Counted from the first letter of the stretch, positions 1 through 8,881 are shown. The stretch is 64,000 nt of DNA from Streptomyces sp. NBRC 109706 (GCF_000974485.1 NZ_BBOM01000008.1:186001-250000); one strand, 5' to 3'. The notes: generated by a model from the letters alone, not told the origin. Made by a program: numbers and translations.

Positions 1-207
1 GTAGTTGTCCAGATGCAGCCCGGACGGTGGGCCCAGCGGGTCGGAGGCGACCTCGTCCGGTGTCTTGAGCGAGATGCTGAGGAAGACGTAGAAGGGGAAG
101 GCGAACAGCACGCCGACCGCGATCATGGCCAACTCGCCCAGCACCGCTCGCGGTCCACGTCCGCGTCGGGCGCCAAGAAGTCCGCCGCCCAGAAGTCCGC
201 CGCTCAT
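1..207 (-). CDS. Carbohydrate ABC transporter permease, MalG type (3' part cut off)
   Basis: Only the first 69 codons are in the window. They read as a glycine/arginine-rich cytoplasmic start, one hydrophobic segment (about residues 24-45, containing VLFAFPFYVFLSISLK) and the beginning of a periplasmic loop with KTPDEV. That pattern of first helix followed by a K-x-x-x-E stretch is typical of the second membrane subunit of CUT1 sugar importers. The ATG overlaps the stop of the upstream permease by four bases (ATGA), so the two are translationally coupled. The EAA loop that would contact the ATPase lies outside the window, so the family call rests on context and the N-terminus. Confidence 0.8.
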   Translation of the reverse strand, partial: MSGGLLGGGLLGARRGRGPRAVLGELAMIAVGVLFAFPFYVFLSISLKTPDEVASDPLGPPSGLHLDNY

Positions 208-1118
208 GAGTCCACCTCGAATCGGCGCAGCGTCCGCAGCTGGATCATGGCGAAGGCGAACACGATCATGGTAAGCACCAGGGCGATCGCCGCGCTGTAG
301 CCGAACTCGCCCGAGACGAACGCCTCCTTGTACATCACCACCGACAGCGTCTCGGTGGCGTAGCCGGGCCCGCCGCCGGTCATGGCGAAGACCTGGTCGA
401 ACAGCTTGAGGCTCCCGATCAGCGTGAGCGAAAGCGCGATCGTCGTCGCGGGCAGCAGCAGGGGCAGCGTGACGGAACGGAACCGCTGCCACGGCCCGGC
501 GCCGTCGATGGCGGCGGCCTCGTGCACCTCGGGTGGGATGCCCTGGAGCCCGGCGAGGTAGATCACCATCGTCAGTCCGGCGTTCTGCCAGATGATCACG
601 CCGATCACCGACCACAGGGCCACCGAGCCGTCCCCGAGCCAGTTCTGGCGCAGCGCCCCGAGGCCCACATCGGACAGCGCCGTGTTCAGCGGGCCGGTCG
701 GTGTGAGCACGTACTGCCACAGAAAGCCGATGATCACCGGCGGCAGCAGCGCCGAGGCGAAGAACAGGGTGCGCAGGACGTTCCGACTGCGTAGCCGGGT
801 GTTCAGCGCCAGCGCCAGGCCGAGCCCGGCGGCGGTCTGGACGATGGTGCAGGCCGCCGCGATCGTCAGGGTGTTGACCAGCGCGGAACGCGCGGACTCC
901 GTGTTGAACAGGCGGCGGAAGTTGTCCAGGCCGACGAAGTTCGCATCGCCGGCCCGGCCGGTCCAGTCGGTGAACGCGTACAGTCCACCGGCGGCCGTCG
1001 GGTAGAGCACCACGACGCCGTAGACCAGCAGGGCCGGCACCACGAACAGCCAGGGCGCCCCGCGCACCCCGACGCGTCGCCGCCGGCCGGCGCGGGCGGG
1101 GAGGGGCGGCGCGGTCAC
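204..1118 (-). CDS. Carbohydrate ABC transporter permease, MalF type
   Basis: Inner-membrane subunit of a CUT1-type sugar importer, about 304 residues. An Arg-rich N-terminus is followed by a first helix (about residues 22-40) and several more hydrophobic helices. The ATPase-docking EAA loop is clear near residues 200-222 (EAAAIDGAGPWQRF then LPLLLP). The GTG start at 1116-1118 was chosen because it overlaps the stop of the lipoprotein gene (GTGA). A longer in-frame ORF upstream would run through that gene and has poor composition. The gene sits third in the IclR-FAD-SBP-permease-permease string. No ATPase gene is visible, so a shared MsiK-like ATPase is likely (inference). Confidence 0.93.
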   Translation of the reverse strand: MTAPPLPARAGRRRRVGVRGAPWLFVVPALLVYGVVVLYPTAAGGLYAFTDWTGRAGDANFVGLDNFRRLFNTESARSALVNTLTIAAACTIVQTAAGLGLALALNTRLRSRNVLRTLFFASALLPPVIIGFLWQYVLTPTGPLNTALSDVGLGALRQNWLGDGSVALWSVIGVIIWQNAGLTMVIYLAGLQGIPPEVHEAAAIDGAGPWQRFRSVTLPLLLPATTIALSLTLIGSLKLFDQVFAMTGGGPGYATETLSVVMYKEAFVSGEFGYSAAIALVLTMIVFAFAMIQLRTLRRFEVDS

Positions 1119-2407
1119 CTGGTCCCCTTCGCGTACTGTTCGTCCAACTCGTCCAGCAGCGCCGGAATGCCGATCTCCCCGGCGAGCAGCTGCTGCCCCG
1201 ACTGGAGCAGCGTCTGCTGGGTGTCGCCGTTGGGCCACAGATAGTTGGCGTAGGGCGCGGTGCGGCCCGCGTCGACCAGCGGCAGCACCGGGGCCAGCGG
1301 CGAGTCCGCCGCCTGGGCGGTCTCGCCGAGGCCGGGCAGCACGCCCAAAGTGTTGGCGTAGGCCTCGATGTTCTCCGGCTCGGCGAGGAAATCGAGGAAG
1401 GTCCGCGCCTCGTCCACCCGGGGCGAGGCGGCGTTCACGGCGAGGAAGTCGGGCGCGGTGGGCAGCACCGTCGCGTCGGGGTCGTCGTTGGCCGGCAGGG
1501 CGAACACCTCGAAGGCGTCCGAGCCCTCGGCCGCGTAGTCGTACAGCTGCGGCAGTCCGGCCGAGACCAGCAGGGTCATCCCGGCCTCGCCCCTGGCCAG
1601 CGCCTGCTGCGCCTGGTCGGCCGGGACGCCGAGCGCGTCGGGCGTGAAGTACTCGTTCAGTTCGGTCAGCTTCTCGAAGACCTCGGTCCAGGCCGCCTCG
1701 TCGGCGAAGCTCGTCTCGCCGGCGCGCATCCGCTCGTCGAGGTCCGGCTGCTCGGCGTGGACCAGGGTGCCGGCCAGTGCGTAGACGAAGAACTGGAGGT
1801 AGACCCCTCCGGAGAGCCCGGCCGCGATCGGGGTCTTCCCCGCGGCCTCAAGCTCCTCGCAGACGGCGAGCAACTCGCTCCAGGTGGTGGGGACCTCCAG
1901 CGACAGCTCCTCGAACACCTCCTTGTTGTAGGCGGCGACGATCGCGTTGCGTCCGACCGGGTAGGCGACGGTGCGCTCCCCGTCTCCCGCCAACACGCCC
2001 GTGGACTCGTCGAGTCGGCTCGCCCATTCGGAGTCGGACAGGTCGGCCAGCTCGTCCGCCTCGCCGAGCACCCCGGCCGAGACGGGGCTGGAGTACCCCG
2101 GCGAGACCCGGATGATGTCGGGCGCTGTGCCGGAGGTCAGTTGGACGCGCAGCTGCTGGTTGAGCTCCTCGGCTGCCGCGTGGGAGGCGTCCACGGTCAC
2201 GCCCTCCTGCTCCTCGTACGCCGCGTACAGGTCCGCCAGTCCCGTGTTCTGCTCGGGGCTGGTGTACGTGGTCAGCGTCGCGGCATCGCCGTCACCGTCA
2301 CCGGTGTTGACGAAGCCGCAGCCGGACAGGGCGAGCAGGGTGGTCAACCCGGCCGCCAGCCCGGCCCGGGCCGGGCGGTGCCGACGGGCCATGTGGTTGG
2401 GGCTCAT
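1115..2407 (-). CDS. Extracellular sugar-binding lipoprotein of ABC transporter (SBP family 1)
   Basis: Captures the substrate outside the membrane and hands it to the two permeases. The 430-residue product begins with a basic region, a hydrophobic stretch and a lipobox (LALSGC, Cys30), so it should be a lipid-anchored protein. The mature part has the features of family-1 binding proteins (YTSPEQNTGL near the start, AYNKEVF, FLDFLAEPEN near the end). Met6 (MARRHRP) is an alternative start and gives a more standard signal peptide. The ATG overlaps the stop of the FAD gene by four bases. The substrate cannot be read from sequence; neighbouring genes suggest a glycan-derived sugar. Confidence 0.93.
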   Translation of the reverse strand: MSPNHMARRHRPARAGLAAGLTTLLALSGCGFVNTGDGDGDAATLTTYTSPEQNTGLADLYAAYEEQEGVTVDASHAAAEELNQQLRVQLTSGTAPDIIRVSPGYSSPVSAGVLGEADELADLSDSEWASRLDESTGVLAGDGERTVAYPVGRNAIVAAYNKEVFEELSLEVPTTWSELLAVCEELEAAGKTPIAAGLSGGVYLQFFVYALAGTLVHAEQPDLDERMRAGETSFADEAAWTEVFEKLTELNEYFTPDALGVPADQAQQALARGEAGMTLLVSAGLPQLYDYAAEGSDAFEVFALPANDDPDATVLPTAPDFLAVNAASPRVDEARTFLDFLAEPENIEAYANTLGVLPGLGETAQAADSPLAPVLPLVDAGRTAPYANYLWPNGDTQQTLLQSGQQLLAGEIGIPALLDELDEQYAKGTR

Positions 2408-3774
2408 GTTTCCTCCTTCACCGGCGGGGCCGGGGGTTCCTGGGACGGACCGCCGGGCGCGGGCCCTGCTGGTCCTGGGGGTGGCGGGGGGACGGTGACG
2501 TCGCCGGGGACGGTGGCGCCGGTGTCGCGCAGCGTGCGGTGGATCGTGGGGAGGGGCACGTCCCGTACGGCGGTGCCGTCCCGCACCGACAGTGCGGCGA
2601 CCGTCCCGGCCGCCTGCCCCATCGCCATGCAGGACGCCTGTACGCGGTAGGCCGAGTTCGCCTCCTGGTCACCGGAGACCGCACGGCCGGCGACCAACAG
2701 CGATCCCGGCGCGTCCCTGGGCACCATCGCGCCCAGCGGGATGGTGGGCAGCACGCCGTAGTCGAGGGGACGGATGTCGATCCCGTCGCCGTCGGAACGG
2801 TGCACGTCGATGGGGTAGAAGCTGTAGGAGACGGCGTCGTCCCACAGCCGGCCGGTCCGGTAGTCGTCGACGGTCACCCGTTCGACGCCGTCGATGGTGT
2901 AAGTCTCCCGGATGCCGGTCTCCACCGCCCAGGACTCGATGGACAGCCGCTCCAGCCCCGGCTGCGCCCGCAGGAACCGGAAGATCCGCAACAGCGCGCG
3001 GCGCCCTGCGAGTTCGGCCTCGGTCCTGGTGCGACTCGTGCCGCCGTCCACCCCCGTGACATGAATCGCGTTCTCGCCCCGGTGGCGCAGCAGCTTCCGC
3101 AGCGGGCGGGAGGCGGACTGGAAGTCGTCGGCGCGCAGCGTGCCGTCCACGAGCGCGGCGTCATAGGCCAGGTCGAGCGCGTCGAGGTCTATCCCGTCCA
3201 GGGAGCGGTGGTCGTAGCCGCCGAACCGCACCATCAACGTGCCGGGCTGCCGCTCCGGATTGCGCGATCTCGGCAGGCCGGCCAACGCCACCACGTCGGC
3301 GTCGCCGGTGCAGTCCACGACGCGGGCCGCGCTGATCTCGCGCAGCCCCTCCTTGCCGCAGAGCACCACCCGCCACCGCGACCCGGTCCAGGAGACGGCG
3401 GCCACCATGGTGTGCAGCAGCAGCTCGGCGCCCGACCCGAGCACCGCGCGGTCCGCGAGGGCGGCGTAGACCGGCGCGCTCACCGGGACCTGAAGCCGGT
3501 AGTGCGGCAGATCCCAGCGGGAGAAGTCGGGCAGCTTCGTCCCGCCGACCGTCACCGCCTCGCGCACCAGCCGCCAGCCGACGCCCGTGATGATCTGTTG
3601 TCCCCAGGCGTGGAAGAGTCCGGGCAGCGCGACTCCGGCGACGGTCGTCGTGCCGCCCAGCGCGCCGTTCTTCTCGACCAGCCCGGTGCGTGCGCCGAGC
3701 GTGGCCGACTGGATCGCGGCACAGATCCCGGCCGGGCCGCCGCCGACGACCAGCACGTCCAACTCCTCACGCAC
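2404..3774 (-). CDS. FAD-dependent oxidoreductase (FAD_oxidored / pfam12831-like)
   Basis: A flavoprotein of about 456 residues with the dinucleotide-binding motif VVGGGPAGICAA at residues 9-20, the acidic strand end LVEKNGALGG typical of this family, a central VDCTGDADV motif and a C-terminal GSLLVAGRAVSGDQEAN segment. These are hallmarks of the FAD_oxidored group, whose substrates are mostly unknown. The GTG at 3772-3774 is the likely start, overlapping the end of the IclR gene by 8 bases; the ORF can be opened further only through the regulator. Its place between a regulator and a sugar importer argues for oxidation of the imported compound (inference). No signal peptide is seen, so it is cytoplasmic. 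Confidence 0.88.
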   Translation of the reverse strand: MREELDVLVVGGGPAGICAAIQSATLGARTGLVEKNGALGGTTTVAGVALPGLFHAWGQQIITGVGWRLVREAVTVGGTKLPDFSRWDLPHYRLQVPVSAPVYAALADRAVLGSGAELLLHTMVAAVSWTGSRWRVVLCGKEGLREISAARVVDCTGDADVVALAGLPRSRNPERQPGTLMVRFGGYDHRSLDGIDLDALDLAYDAALVDGTLRADDFQSASRPLRKLLRHRGENAIHVTGVDGGTSRTRTEAELAGRRALLRIFRFLRAQPGLERLSIESWAVETGIRETYTIDGVERVTVDDYRTGRLWDDAVSYSFYPIDVHRSDGDGIDIRPLDYGVLPTIPLGAMVPRDAPGSLLVAGRAVSGDQEANSAYRVQASCMAMGQAAGTVAALSVRDGTAVRDVPLPTIHRTLRDTGATVPGDVTVPPPPPGPAGPAPGGPSQEPPAPPVKEET

Positions 3775-4609
3775 CTGGGGCCTCCCCACGGTCGGCGCCC
3801 GTGGGCGCGCCCACCAGCCGGGACAGCTCGGCGGCCGAGGCGATCGTCGCCTCCCGCAGCCGGCGCTCGTGCTCCGGCGTGCGACGGGCCGACGGATAGC
3901 CAAGGCACAGCGCGGCGACGACCCGCCCGTTGTGGTCGCGCACCGGGGCGGCGATCCCGCAGACCCCGGCGACCTCCTCGTCGTGGTTGGTGGCGTACCC
4001 GTCCCGGGCCACCGCCGCCAACTCGCCCAACACCCCTGCCCGATCGAACTCGGCGTGGCCGGAGGACAGCAGCCGATCCCGCTCGATGTCCGGGAGCCCG
4101 GCCAGCAGCACCTTCCCGGCGGCGGTGTGGATCAACGGCCCGACGGGCTCGGGGGCCGAACGCATCGTCGTCGGGTTGACGTTCAGCAGCTGGGGGCCGA
4201 CCAGCACGCTGACGTCCACCCGTCGACCGTGCTGGAGCGTGGCGAGCTGCACGGTCTCGCGGCTGGTCTCCCACAGGTCCCGCAGCACGGGGGCGGCGAC
4301 AGCTCCCAGGTCGTTCTGGAGCGTGTAGGTGCGGTTCAGCTCGAAGAACCGGGGGCCGAGCACATAGCGGCGGGTGGACTCGATCTGCGCGACGAGGCCG
4401 TGCATCACCAGGGCCGAGAGCAGCGTGCGTCCGGTGGAGGCTCGCAGGCCGACCGCGTCGGTCGCTTGGGACAGCCCTATCCCTGCGGGGCCGGCGCCGG
4501 CCAGGCACTCCAGCAGCGCCGTCACCCGGTCGATGGTCTGAATCGGGCTCCTGACCGCCCCGGCCCGGGTGCCCCCGGTGGGTTCGGACCTGTCCTCTTC
4601 GACAGCCAT
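3767..4609 (-). CDS. IclR-family transcriptional regulator
   Basis: A 280-residue regulator with an N-terminal winged helix (about residues 23-85, with SPIQTIDRVTALLECLAG opening the domain and a GLRASTGRTLLSALVMHGLV recognition region) and an IclR effector domain (HTAAGKVLLAGLPD, GYATNHDEEVAGVCGIAAPV). Family members bind small carbon compounds. The Met at 4607-4609 is preferred over an upstream ATG/TTG in frame because the operator-like palindrome lies just before it. It is the first gene of the minus-strand operon with the FAD enzyme and ABC importer, so it most likely controls its own operon. Confidence 0.92.
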   Translation of the reverse strand: MAVEEDRSEPTGGTRAGAVRSPIQTIDRVTALLECLAGAGPAGIGLSQATDAVGLRASTGRTLLSALVMHGLVAQIESTRRYVLGPRFFELNRTYTLQNDLGAVAAPVLRDLWETSRETVQLATLQHGRRVDVSVLVGPQLLNVNPTTMRSAPEPVGPLIHTAAGKVLLAGLPDIERDRLLSSGHAEFDRAGVLGELAAVARDGYATNHDEEVAGVCGIAAPVRDHNGRVVAALCLGYPSARRTPEHERRLREATIASAAELSRLVGAPTGADRGEAPGA

Positions 4610-4628
4610 GATCCTCGCTGATCCTTCG

Positions 4629-4645
4629 CTTCTACAATGTAGAAG
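4629..4645. promoter_or_regulatory. 17-base perfect palindrome, candidate IclR operator
   Basis: CTTCTACA-A-TGTAGAAG is a perfect dyad with a single central base, 20-36 bases upstream of the IclR start. IclR proteins bind short palindromes of this size, and the sequence is A/T-rich in a GC-rich background. Autoregulation of locus A is the simplest reading. A second copy was not seen elsewhere in the window. Confidence 0.75.
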
Positions 4646-5210
4646 GCAGTTCGACTTTGTCAGAGCACACCATGGCACTCCAGGGATTTCGTGACAAGAG
4701 GTCGGACAAAAACGATTCAATGAAGGAGGTGGAGCGCCTTCGGGAGCCCTCGTGGAAGCGGGCCGTGGGTGGGCTCACGCGATCAAGGCGCGCGGCCGAG
4801 CCCATCTGACGTGGCGCAGGCGCTGCTGAATCGGGCCCGTGCAGAGGACGTCCGGTATCGGCGGGAGTGTCGGCGGCCGATCTCGGCGGAGACCACACGC
4901 GGTGATGTCCCTGGGGGCACACCCGATGGATGGCGTGCTGTCAGACCACCGGGACGTTCAGTTCGCCGTCGTCAGTCGACTCCCCGGTGACGCCCAGCGA
5001 CGCCCGTATCGCGGAGATCGCGGCGATCGCGGCGATCGTTTACCCGGCGCGGGTGAGGGCCGTCGGCCGGCGAGAAACCGGGGGTCGGAACAGGTCTGAC
5101 GGGGTGTCCTGAAGGGCTCGCACGGTAACCCAGGAGACCACGCCTTCAAGCCCCTGACCTGTGGTTCCCTCGCCGATGGCCGGATCGGGGGAGGCCCCCC
5201 ACGGAACGGG
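4646..5210. other. Gene-poor stretch between the two IclR loci
   Basis: No convincing gene is present. The open frames here are short, mutually overlapping and carry no recognisable motif. Two small structures stand out: three 9-base tandem units GCGG(A/C)GATC at 5011-5037, and a GGGGG-AGG-CCCCC hairpin at 5188-5200. Promoter elements for the locus A operon must lie at its left end, near the palindrome at 4629-4645. Confidence 0.6.
5188..5200 (-). terminator. Short GC hairpin after the second IclR gene
   Basis: GGGGG-AGG-CCCCC forms a 5-bp stem ten bases beyond the stop codon of the minus-strand IclR gene. It has no U-tract, as usual in actinomycetes, and could end the locus B operon. The stem is short, so the call is tentative. 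Confidence 0.4.
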
Positions 5211-5966
5211 TCACGGCTGTCCACCGTTCCGTTCGGCGCCTCCGTCGATCTCCTTGGCCGCGCTCCTCAACGCCGCGAGCAGGGCCGGGACCTCGTCGTC
5301 GGTCAGCGCTCCCGAGATGCCGAGCGCGGCGTACGGCGGGTGGCCGATGGTGACGGCGACGGTGCTCATTCCCGGCTCGGTCCCGATGAGCGCGTAGCCC
5401 TGCTCGCGGGTGCGCCTCAGGGTGGCGAGGAGGCCGTCCGCCCCGTCCAACGGGGGGCGCGGGGAACTCAGTTGGAACAGCGAGTCGTCGGTGGGGGCGT
5501 ACACCTCGCGCACCTGCTCGTCGGGCTCGTGCGCGAGCAGGGCGATCCCGAGGCCCGAGGAGGCGGCCGGCCATGAGGTGCCCTGGAGCATATGGGCCTC
5601 GGGATCGCGGGTGCCGACGTGGTAGAGGTAGCTGACCTGGTCGCGCCAGAGCACGCCGAGCGCGACCGCGTGGCCGAAGTCGTGCAGGCCGCGCAGGTGG
5701 CGCAGGGCCCGGTCGATCAGCCCCGAACCGTGCAGGCTCTGTGCCGCCAGCACATGGATGCCGGTGCCCGGCCGGTACTTGCGGCCCTCCACCTGCTCGG
5801 CGAGCCGCATCGCCGCCAGGGTGCGCAGGAGGCGGTTGACGCGGGTCGGCTCCAGCCCCAGGAGCCTCGCCAGCTCGCGGGTGCCCAGCGGGCGCTCGCT
5901 GCTGACCAGGGCCTGGAGGCAGGCGATTCCGTCCATCAGGGACCGGTTGGGCTGGGCTGGCAACAC
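5211..5966 (-). CDS. IclR-family transcriptional regulator
   Basis: A 251-residue regulator. Residues 5-65 form the winged helix (MDGIACLQALVSSERPLGTR, LARLLGLEPTRVNRLLRTLA). The effector domain follows, with ALGVLWRDQVSYLY, SGLGIALLAHEPDEQV and REQGYALIGTEPGMSTVAVT. The start is GTG at 5964-5966. It is the last gene of the minus-strand operon: the lyase-like gene stops only 24 bases upstream. A TGCTATAACAGCGAC box lies directly before its start and recurs twice in the operon promoter region at 11198-11242. It is therefore the likely local regulator of the importer, the lyase and the divergent FAD genes (inference). Confidence 0.92.
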   Translation of the reverse strand: MLPAQPNRSLMDGIACLQALVSSERPLGTRELARLLGLEPTRVNRLLRTLAAMRLAEQVEGRKYRPGTGIHVLAAQSLHGSGLIDRALRHLRGLHDFGHAVALGVLWRDQVSYLYHVGTRDPEAHMLQGTSWPAASSGLGIALLAHEPDEQVREVYAPTDDSLFQLSSPRPPLDGADGLLATLRRTREQGYALIGTEPGMSTVAVTIGHPPYAALGISGALTDDEVPALLAALRSAAKEIDGGAERNGGQP

Positions 5967-5981
5967 GTCGCTGTTATAGCA
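5967..5981 (-). promoter_or_regulatory. TGCTATAA-type box upstream of the IclR gene (copy 1 of 3)
   Basis: Read on the minus strand the 15-mer is TGCTATAACAGCGAC, immediately before the regulator's GTG. It matches the two boxes at 11198-11212 and 11228-11242 at nearly every base. A shared operator bound by the IclR protein is the simplest explanation. An internal promoter using TATAAC as a -10 element is an alternative. Confidence 0.65.
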
Positions 5982-5990
5982 CCGAACGGG

Positions 5991-7961
5991 TCATCCGGAG
6001 AAATCGACGGCGACGGTGAGCGTCCCCGGGTGGGCCACCCGGAGCACGTGCTGGCGCCTGGCCCCGTCGGCGAAGAAGGTGCGGCTGGTCGGCGTGAGCG
6101 TCGTCGAGCGCGCCGTGCCCCAGGAGAACGTCGCGGTCACGCCGGCCCGGGTGATCGTGAACCCGGTCGCGTTCGCGCTCGCCTCGGTGTTGTAGACGAC
6201 CGGCGTGCCGCTCCCGGCGAACGCCAGCGCGTCGTCGGGCTGGAGGACGAGCGGGACCATCTCGGTCGCGGCGCCACCGGCGGTGACCGCGCGGCAAAGC
6301 CCGGTGTCGGTGAACGTCGTGGTGGTCACCACATCGACGTGCGAGGCGGTCTGCCGGATGCGGAAGTCGCCGCTGATCGCGTCGACCTCGGCGTCGGGAA
6401 TCGTCGCCTCGGCCGTGGTCAGGAACGTCGGCGTGAGGCTGGCCGCCGTCGTCGACTGCCGGGCGTCGTCGTCGCCCGTGTCGAGCACGGTCGCCCAGAA
6501 CTCGTCGCCGGCGCCGTTGTTGAGTCCCACCGCGAGGGTGCCCATCGCCGGATGCCACAGCAGTTGGAGGCCGTGGCTGACCCGGGCGCTGGCCCGCTGG
6601 CCGAAGAGCGCCCCCGCGTAGTAGCGGGGCCGGCGCACGAACACGAAGCGCGTGTCCAGCACGGGAGTTGACCGCAGCCGGGTCCAGCGCGCGGACCGCA
6701 GGTGCGAGAGCAGGCCGAAGGCGGCGTCCTTCTGCGCCTGGGTCGGCCCCTGGGGTGCGCGGGAGATGTGCATCCACAGCCGGGGCGAGGTGTCCTGCTT
6801 CGCCCTGGCCGGCACGGGCGCCGTGGCCGCCGCCCAGGCTGCCCGCTCGGCGGTGCGCTCCTCGCGGGAGGTGAGGAACGCGGCGAGCTTGGGCTGCGTG
6901 TCCAGGAACCGGCTGGCGAACGCCCGGCTGTCCGAGGTGTCGGGCGTCGTGTCGAGCAGCGGTGTGCCGGAGACGGTGCGCGAGGAGGCGGCCGCCATCC
7001 GGATGAAGCCGCCGGCGCCCGGCTCGCGCACGGTCGTGTACTGGAAGAAGTCGACCCATTGGCCGACCTGCGACTCCAGTGCGGTGCCGCCGATCCTGTC
7101 GTGCAGCTCGCCCAGGTCGGGCAGTTGGACGTTGGCGTTGTACCCGGAGTCGAACCCCCTGGCCTCGTAGAACCAGCCGCCCGGCGACTGCCCGCGCTGG
7201 CCGAGCAGCACGACGCGCTCGCGCACGGTCGCCAGCAGCGCGGCGTCCTCAAGCGCCTCGGCGGCGGCGGCCGCGCCGGCCAGCCCGGCGGCCGTCTGGT
7301 TGGCGTAGCCGATCGGGTCGCTCCACGGCGCCGAGTGGGAGGTGTCCAGCAGCCAGGCCGACGACGCGGCGATCGCCTCGCGCATCCGCACCCGCCGGGC
7401 GTGCTCGGTGCCGGCGTCGCGCATCTCCACGAGGGCCCGGGCCAGCGCCACGGTGCCGAAGCCGGTGGGCGCGAGGCCGTGTTCGGTCGCCGAGTACTCG
7501 GGGAACGACCCGTCGGCGTGCTGGAGACCCAGGTAGTAGTCGACGGCGGCCTCAAGCCGCGCCCGCAGGGCGGCGTTCCCGTAATACGGGTTCCAGGGCC
7601 GGTCGTTGGCGAGGAACCACGCGAGGGTCGCGACATGTTCCATGACGCGGGCGTTGAACGGCTCGCTCGGCGTGCGCCACCAGCCGCCGGCCATCCAGCC
7701 GTGCCGCTCGGAGCCGTCGGTGACGATGTCGTTCGCCATCGGCGCGAGGATCTTCAGATAGCCGGCGAAGATCTGCTCGTGCGGCGCGAACAGCGAGCGG
7801 TCGGGTTCGGCGGGCAGCGGGGGGACGGTGGCCAGGGCGGCGTGCGCCGGGGGCGCGTTCACCAGGGGCACGGTCGCGGCCAGCGCCGTGGCGCCGGCTC
7901 CGAGCAGCAGGGTGCGGCGGGTCACAAGCGGGGGGACGGGTAGGCGGTGTTCGTGAGTCAT
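5991..7961 (-). CDS. Tat-exported alpha/alpha-barrel protein, putative polysaccharide lyase
   Basis: A 656-residue secreted protein. Residues 1-42 form a twin-arginine signal (TRRTLLLGAGATALAA, probable cleavage after AHA). Residues 60-330 are helix-rich with repeated WW/YY patterns (MAGGWWRTPSEPFNARVMEH, ADGSFPEYSATEHGLAPTGF), as in alpha/alpha-toroid lyases and hydrolases. The last ~270 residues are beta-rich (WATVLDTGDDDA, FADGARRQHVLRVAHPGTL), resembling the beta-sandwich of heparinase or hyaluronate-lyase type enzymes. No catalytic residues can be assigned with confidence. It lies 41 bases downstream of a sugar ABC operon and just before an IclR gene, so it likely supplies oligosaccharides to that importer. 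Confidence 0.7.
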   Translation of the reverse strand: MTHEHRLPVPPLVTRRTLLLGAGATALAATVPLVNAPPAHAALATVPPLPAEPDRSLFAPHEQIFAGYLKILAPMANDIVTDGSERHGWMAGGWWRTPSEPFNARVMEHVATLAWFLANDRPWNPYYGNAALRARLEAAVDYYLGLQHADGSFPEYSATEHGLAPTGFGTVALARALVEMRDAGTEHARRVRMREAIAASSAWLLDTSHSAPWSDPIGYANQTAAGLAGAAAAAEALEDAALLATVRERVVLLGQRGQSPGGWFYEARGFDSGYNANVQLPDLGELHDRIGGTALESQVGQWVDFFQYTTVREPGAGGFIRMAAASSRTVSGTPLLDTTPDTSDSRAFASRFLDTQPKLAAFLTSREERTAERAAWAAATAPVPARAKQDTSPRLWMHISRAPQGPTQAQKDAAFGLLSHLRSARWTRLRSTPVLDTRFVFVRRPRYYAGALFGQRASARVSHGLQLLWHPAMGTLAVGLNNGAGDEFWATVLDTGDDDARQSTTAASLTPTFLTTAEATIPDAEVDAISGDFRIRQTASHVDVVTTTTFTDTGLCRAVTAGGAATEMVPLVLQPDDALAFAGSGTPVVYNTEASANATGFTITRAGVTATFSWGTARSTTLTPTSRTFFADGARRQHVLRVAHPGTLTVAVDFSG

Positions 7962-8002
7962 CTTTGACCTCGAATGAGTCTCGTGAGGAGCGCGGAGGCG
8001 CT

Positions 8003-8881
8003 TCAGCCCTTGACGCCGGTACGGGCGAGTCCTTCTACGAACTGACGCTGTGCGAACAGGAACACGATGAGAATGGGAATGACGGTGAGCGCGGTGGCGC
8101 CGATCTGCGTGCTGTACATCGGCTCGCCATAGACGTCCTGGAACTGGGTGAGGCCGAGTCCGACGGTGAACCGTTCCTCACTGCGCAGGAAGATGAGCGG
8201 TTCGAAGTACATGTTGAACGAGTTGAGGAACTTCATGATCGCGACGGCGGCGATCGCCGGGCCGGCGAGGGGGAACGCGATGCGCGCGAAGATCCCGAGC
8301 CGGCCGAGTCCGTCGAGCCGGGCGGCCTCCTCCAACTCCACGGGGAGGGAGAGGAAGAACTGCCGGAAGATGAAGACCCCCACCACGCACTGCGGACCGA
8401 AGATCGGCACGATGATCAGCGGCCAGTGGGTGTCCATCCAGCCGAGTTCGGAGACCCAGCGGAAGATCGGGATGATGGTGACCTCACCCGGGACCATCAG
8501 CGCCGAGACCAGCACGAGGAACAGGCCGTTGCGGAACGGGAAGCGGATGCGTGCGAACGCGTAGCCGGCCAGCGCGCACACCACGATGGACACGGCCGTC
8601 ACGATGACCGCGATATACAGCGAGTTGACGTACTGCCGCGCGAACGGGGTGGCTGTGAAGATCTTCGAGACCCCGTCCAGTGTCCACTCCTTCGGCAGGA
8701 GCGTCGGCGGGGTGGCGAAGATCTCGTGCGAGGGCTTGAACGCGGCGAGGACCATCCAGACCGTCGGGTAGACGAACGGAATCGACAGGACGGTCAGCAG
8801 CAGGTAGAGCGTCGCCTTCGACGCGACCGCGCTCCAGGGGGCGCGGCCCCGGCGGCGGGGTACGACCTTTTCAGACCTCAT
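8003..8881 (-). CDS. Carbohydrate ABC transporter permease, MalG type
   Basis: A 292-residue inner-membrane subunit. Its first helix is near residues 23-45 (LYLLLTVLSIPFVYPTVWMV), followed by the periplasmic KPSHEIF stretch and four or five further helices. The EAA loop sits near residues 183-205 (EEAARLDGLGRLG, IAFPLAGPA). The Met start is followed by a basic RRRGR tail. The gene starts inside the end of the upstream permease gene (11-base overlap) and is followed by the lyase-like gene, so it belongs to the same operon. Confidence 0.94.
   Translation of the reverse strand: MRSEKVVPRRRGRAPWSAVASKATLYLLLTVLSIPFVYPTVWMVLAAFKPSHEIFATPPTLLPKEWTLDGVSKIFTATPFARQYVNSLYIAVIVTAVSIVVCALAGYAFARIRFPFRNGLFLVLVSALMVPGEVTIIPIFRWVSELGWMDTHWPLIIVPIFGPQCVVGVFIFRQFFLSLPVELEEAARLDGLGRLGIFARIAFPLAGPAIAAVAIMKFLNSFNMYFEPLIFLRSEERFTVGLGLTQFQDVYGEPMYSTQIGATALTVIPILIVFLFAQRQFVEGLARTGVKG

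Noticed and set aside
5011..5037. Three 9-base tandem units GCGG(A/C)GATC as a possible CRISPR or iteron array
   Set aside because: Only three short units without spacers, in GC-rich DNA; most likely slippage.
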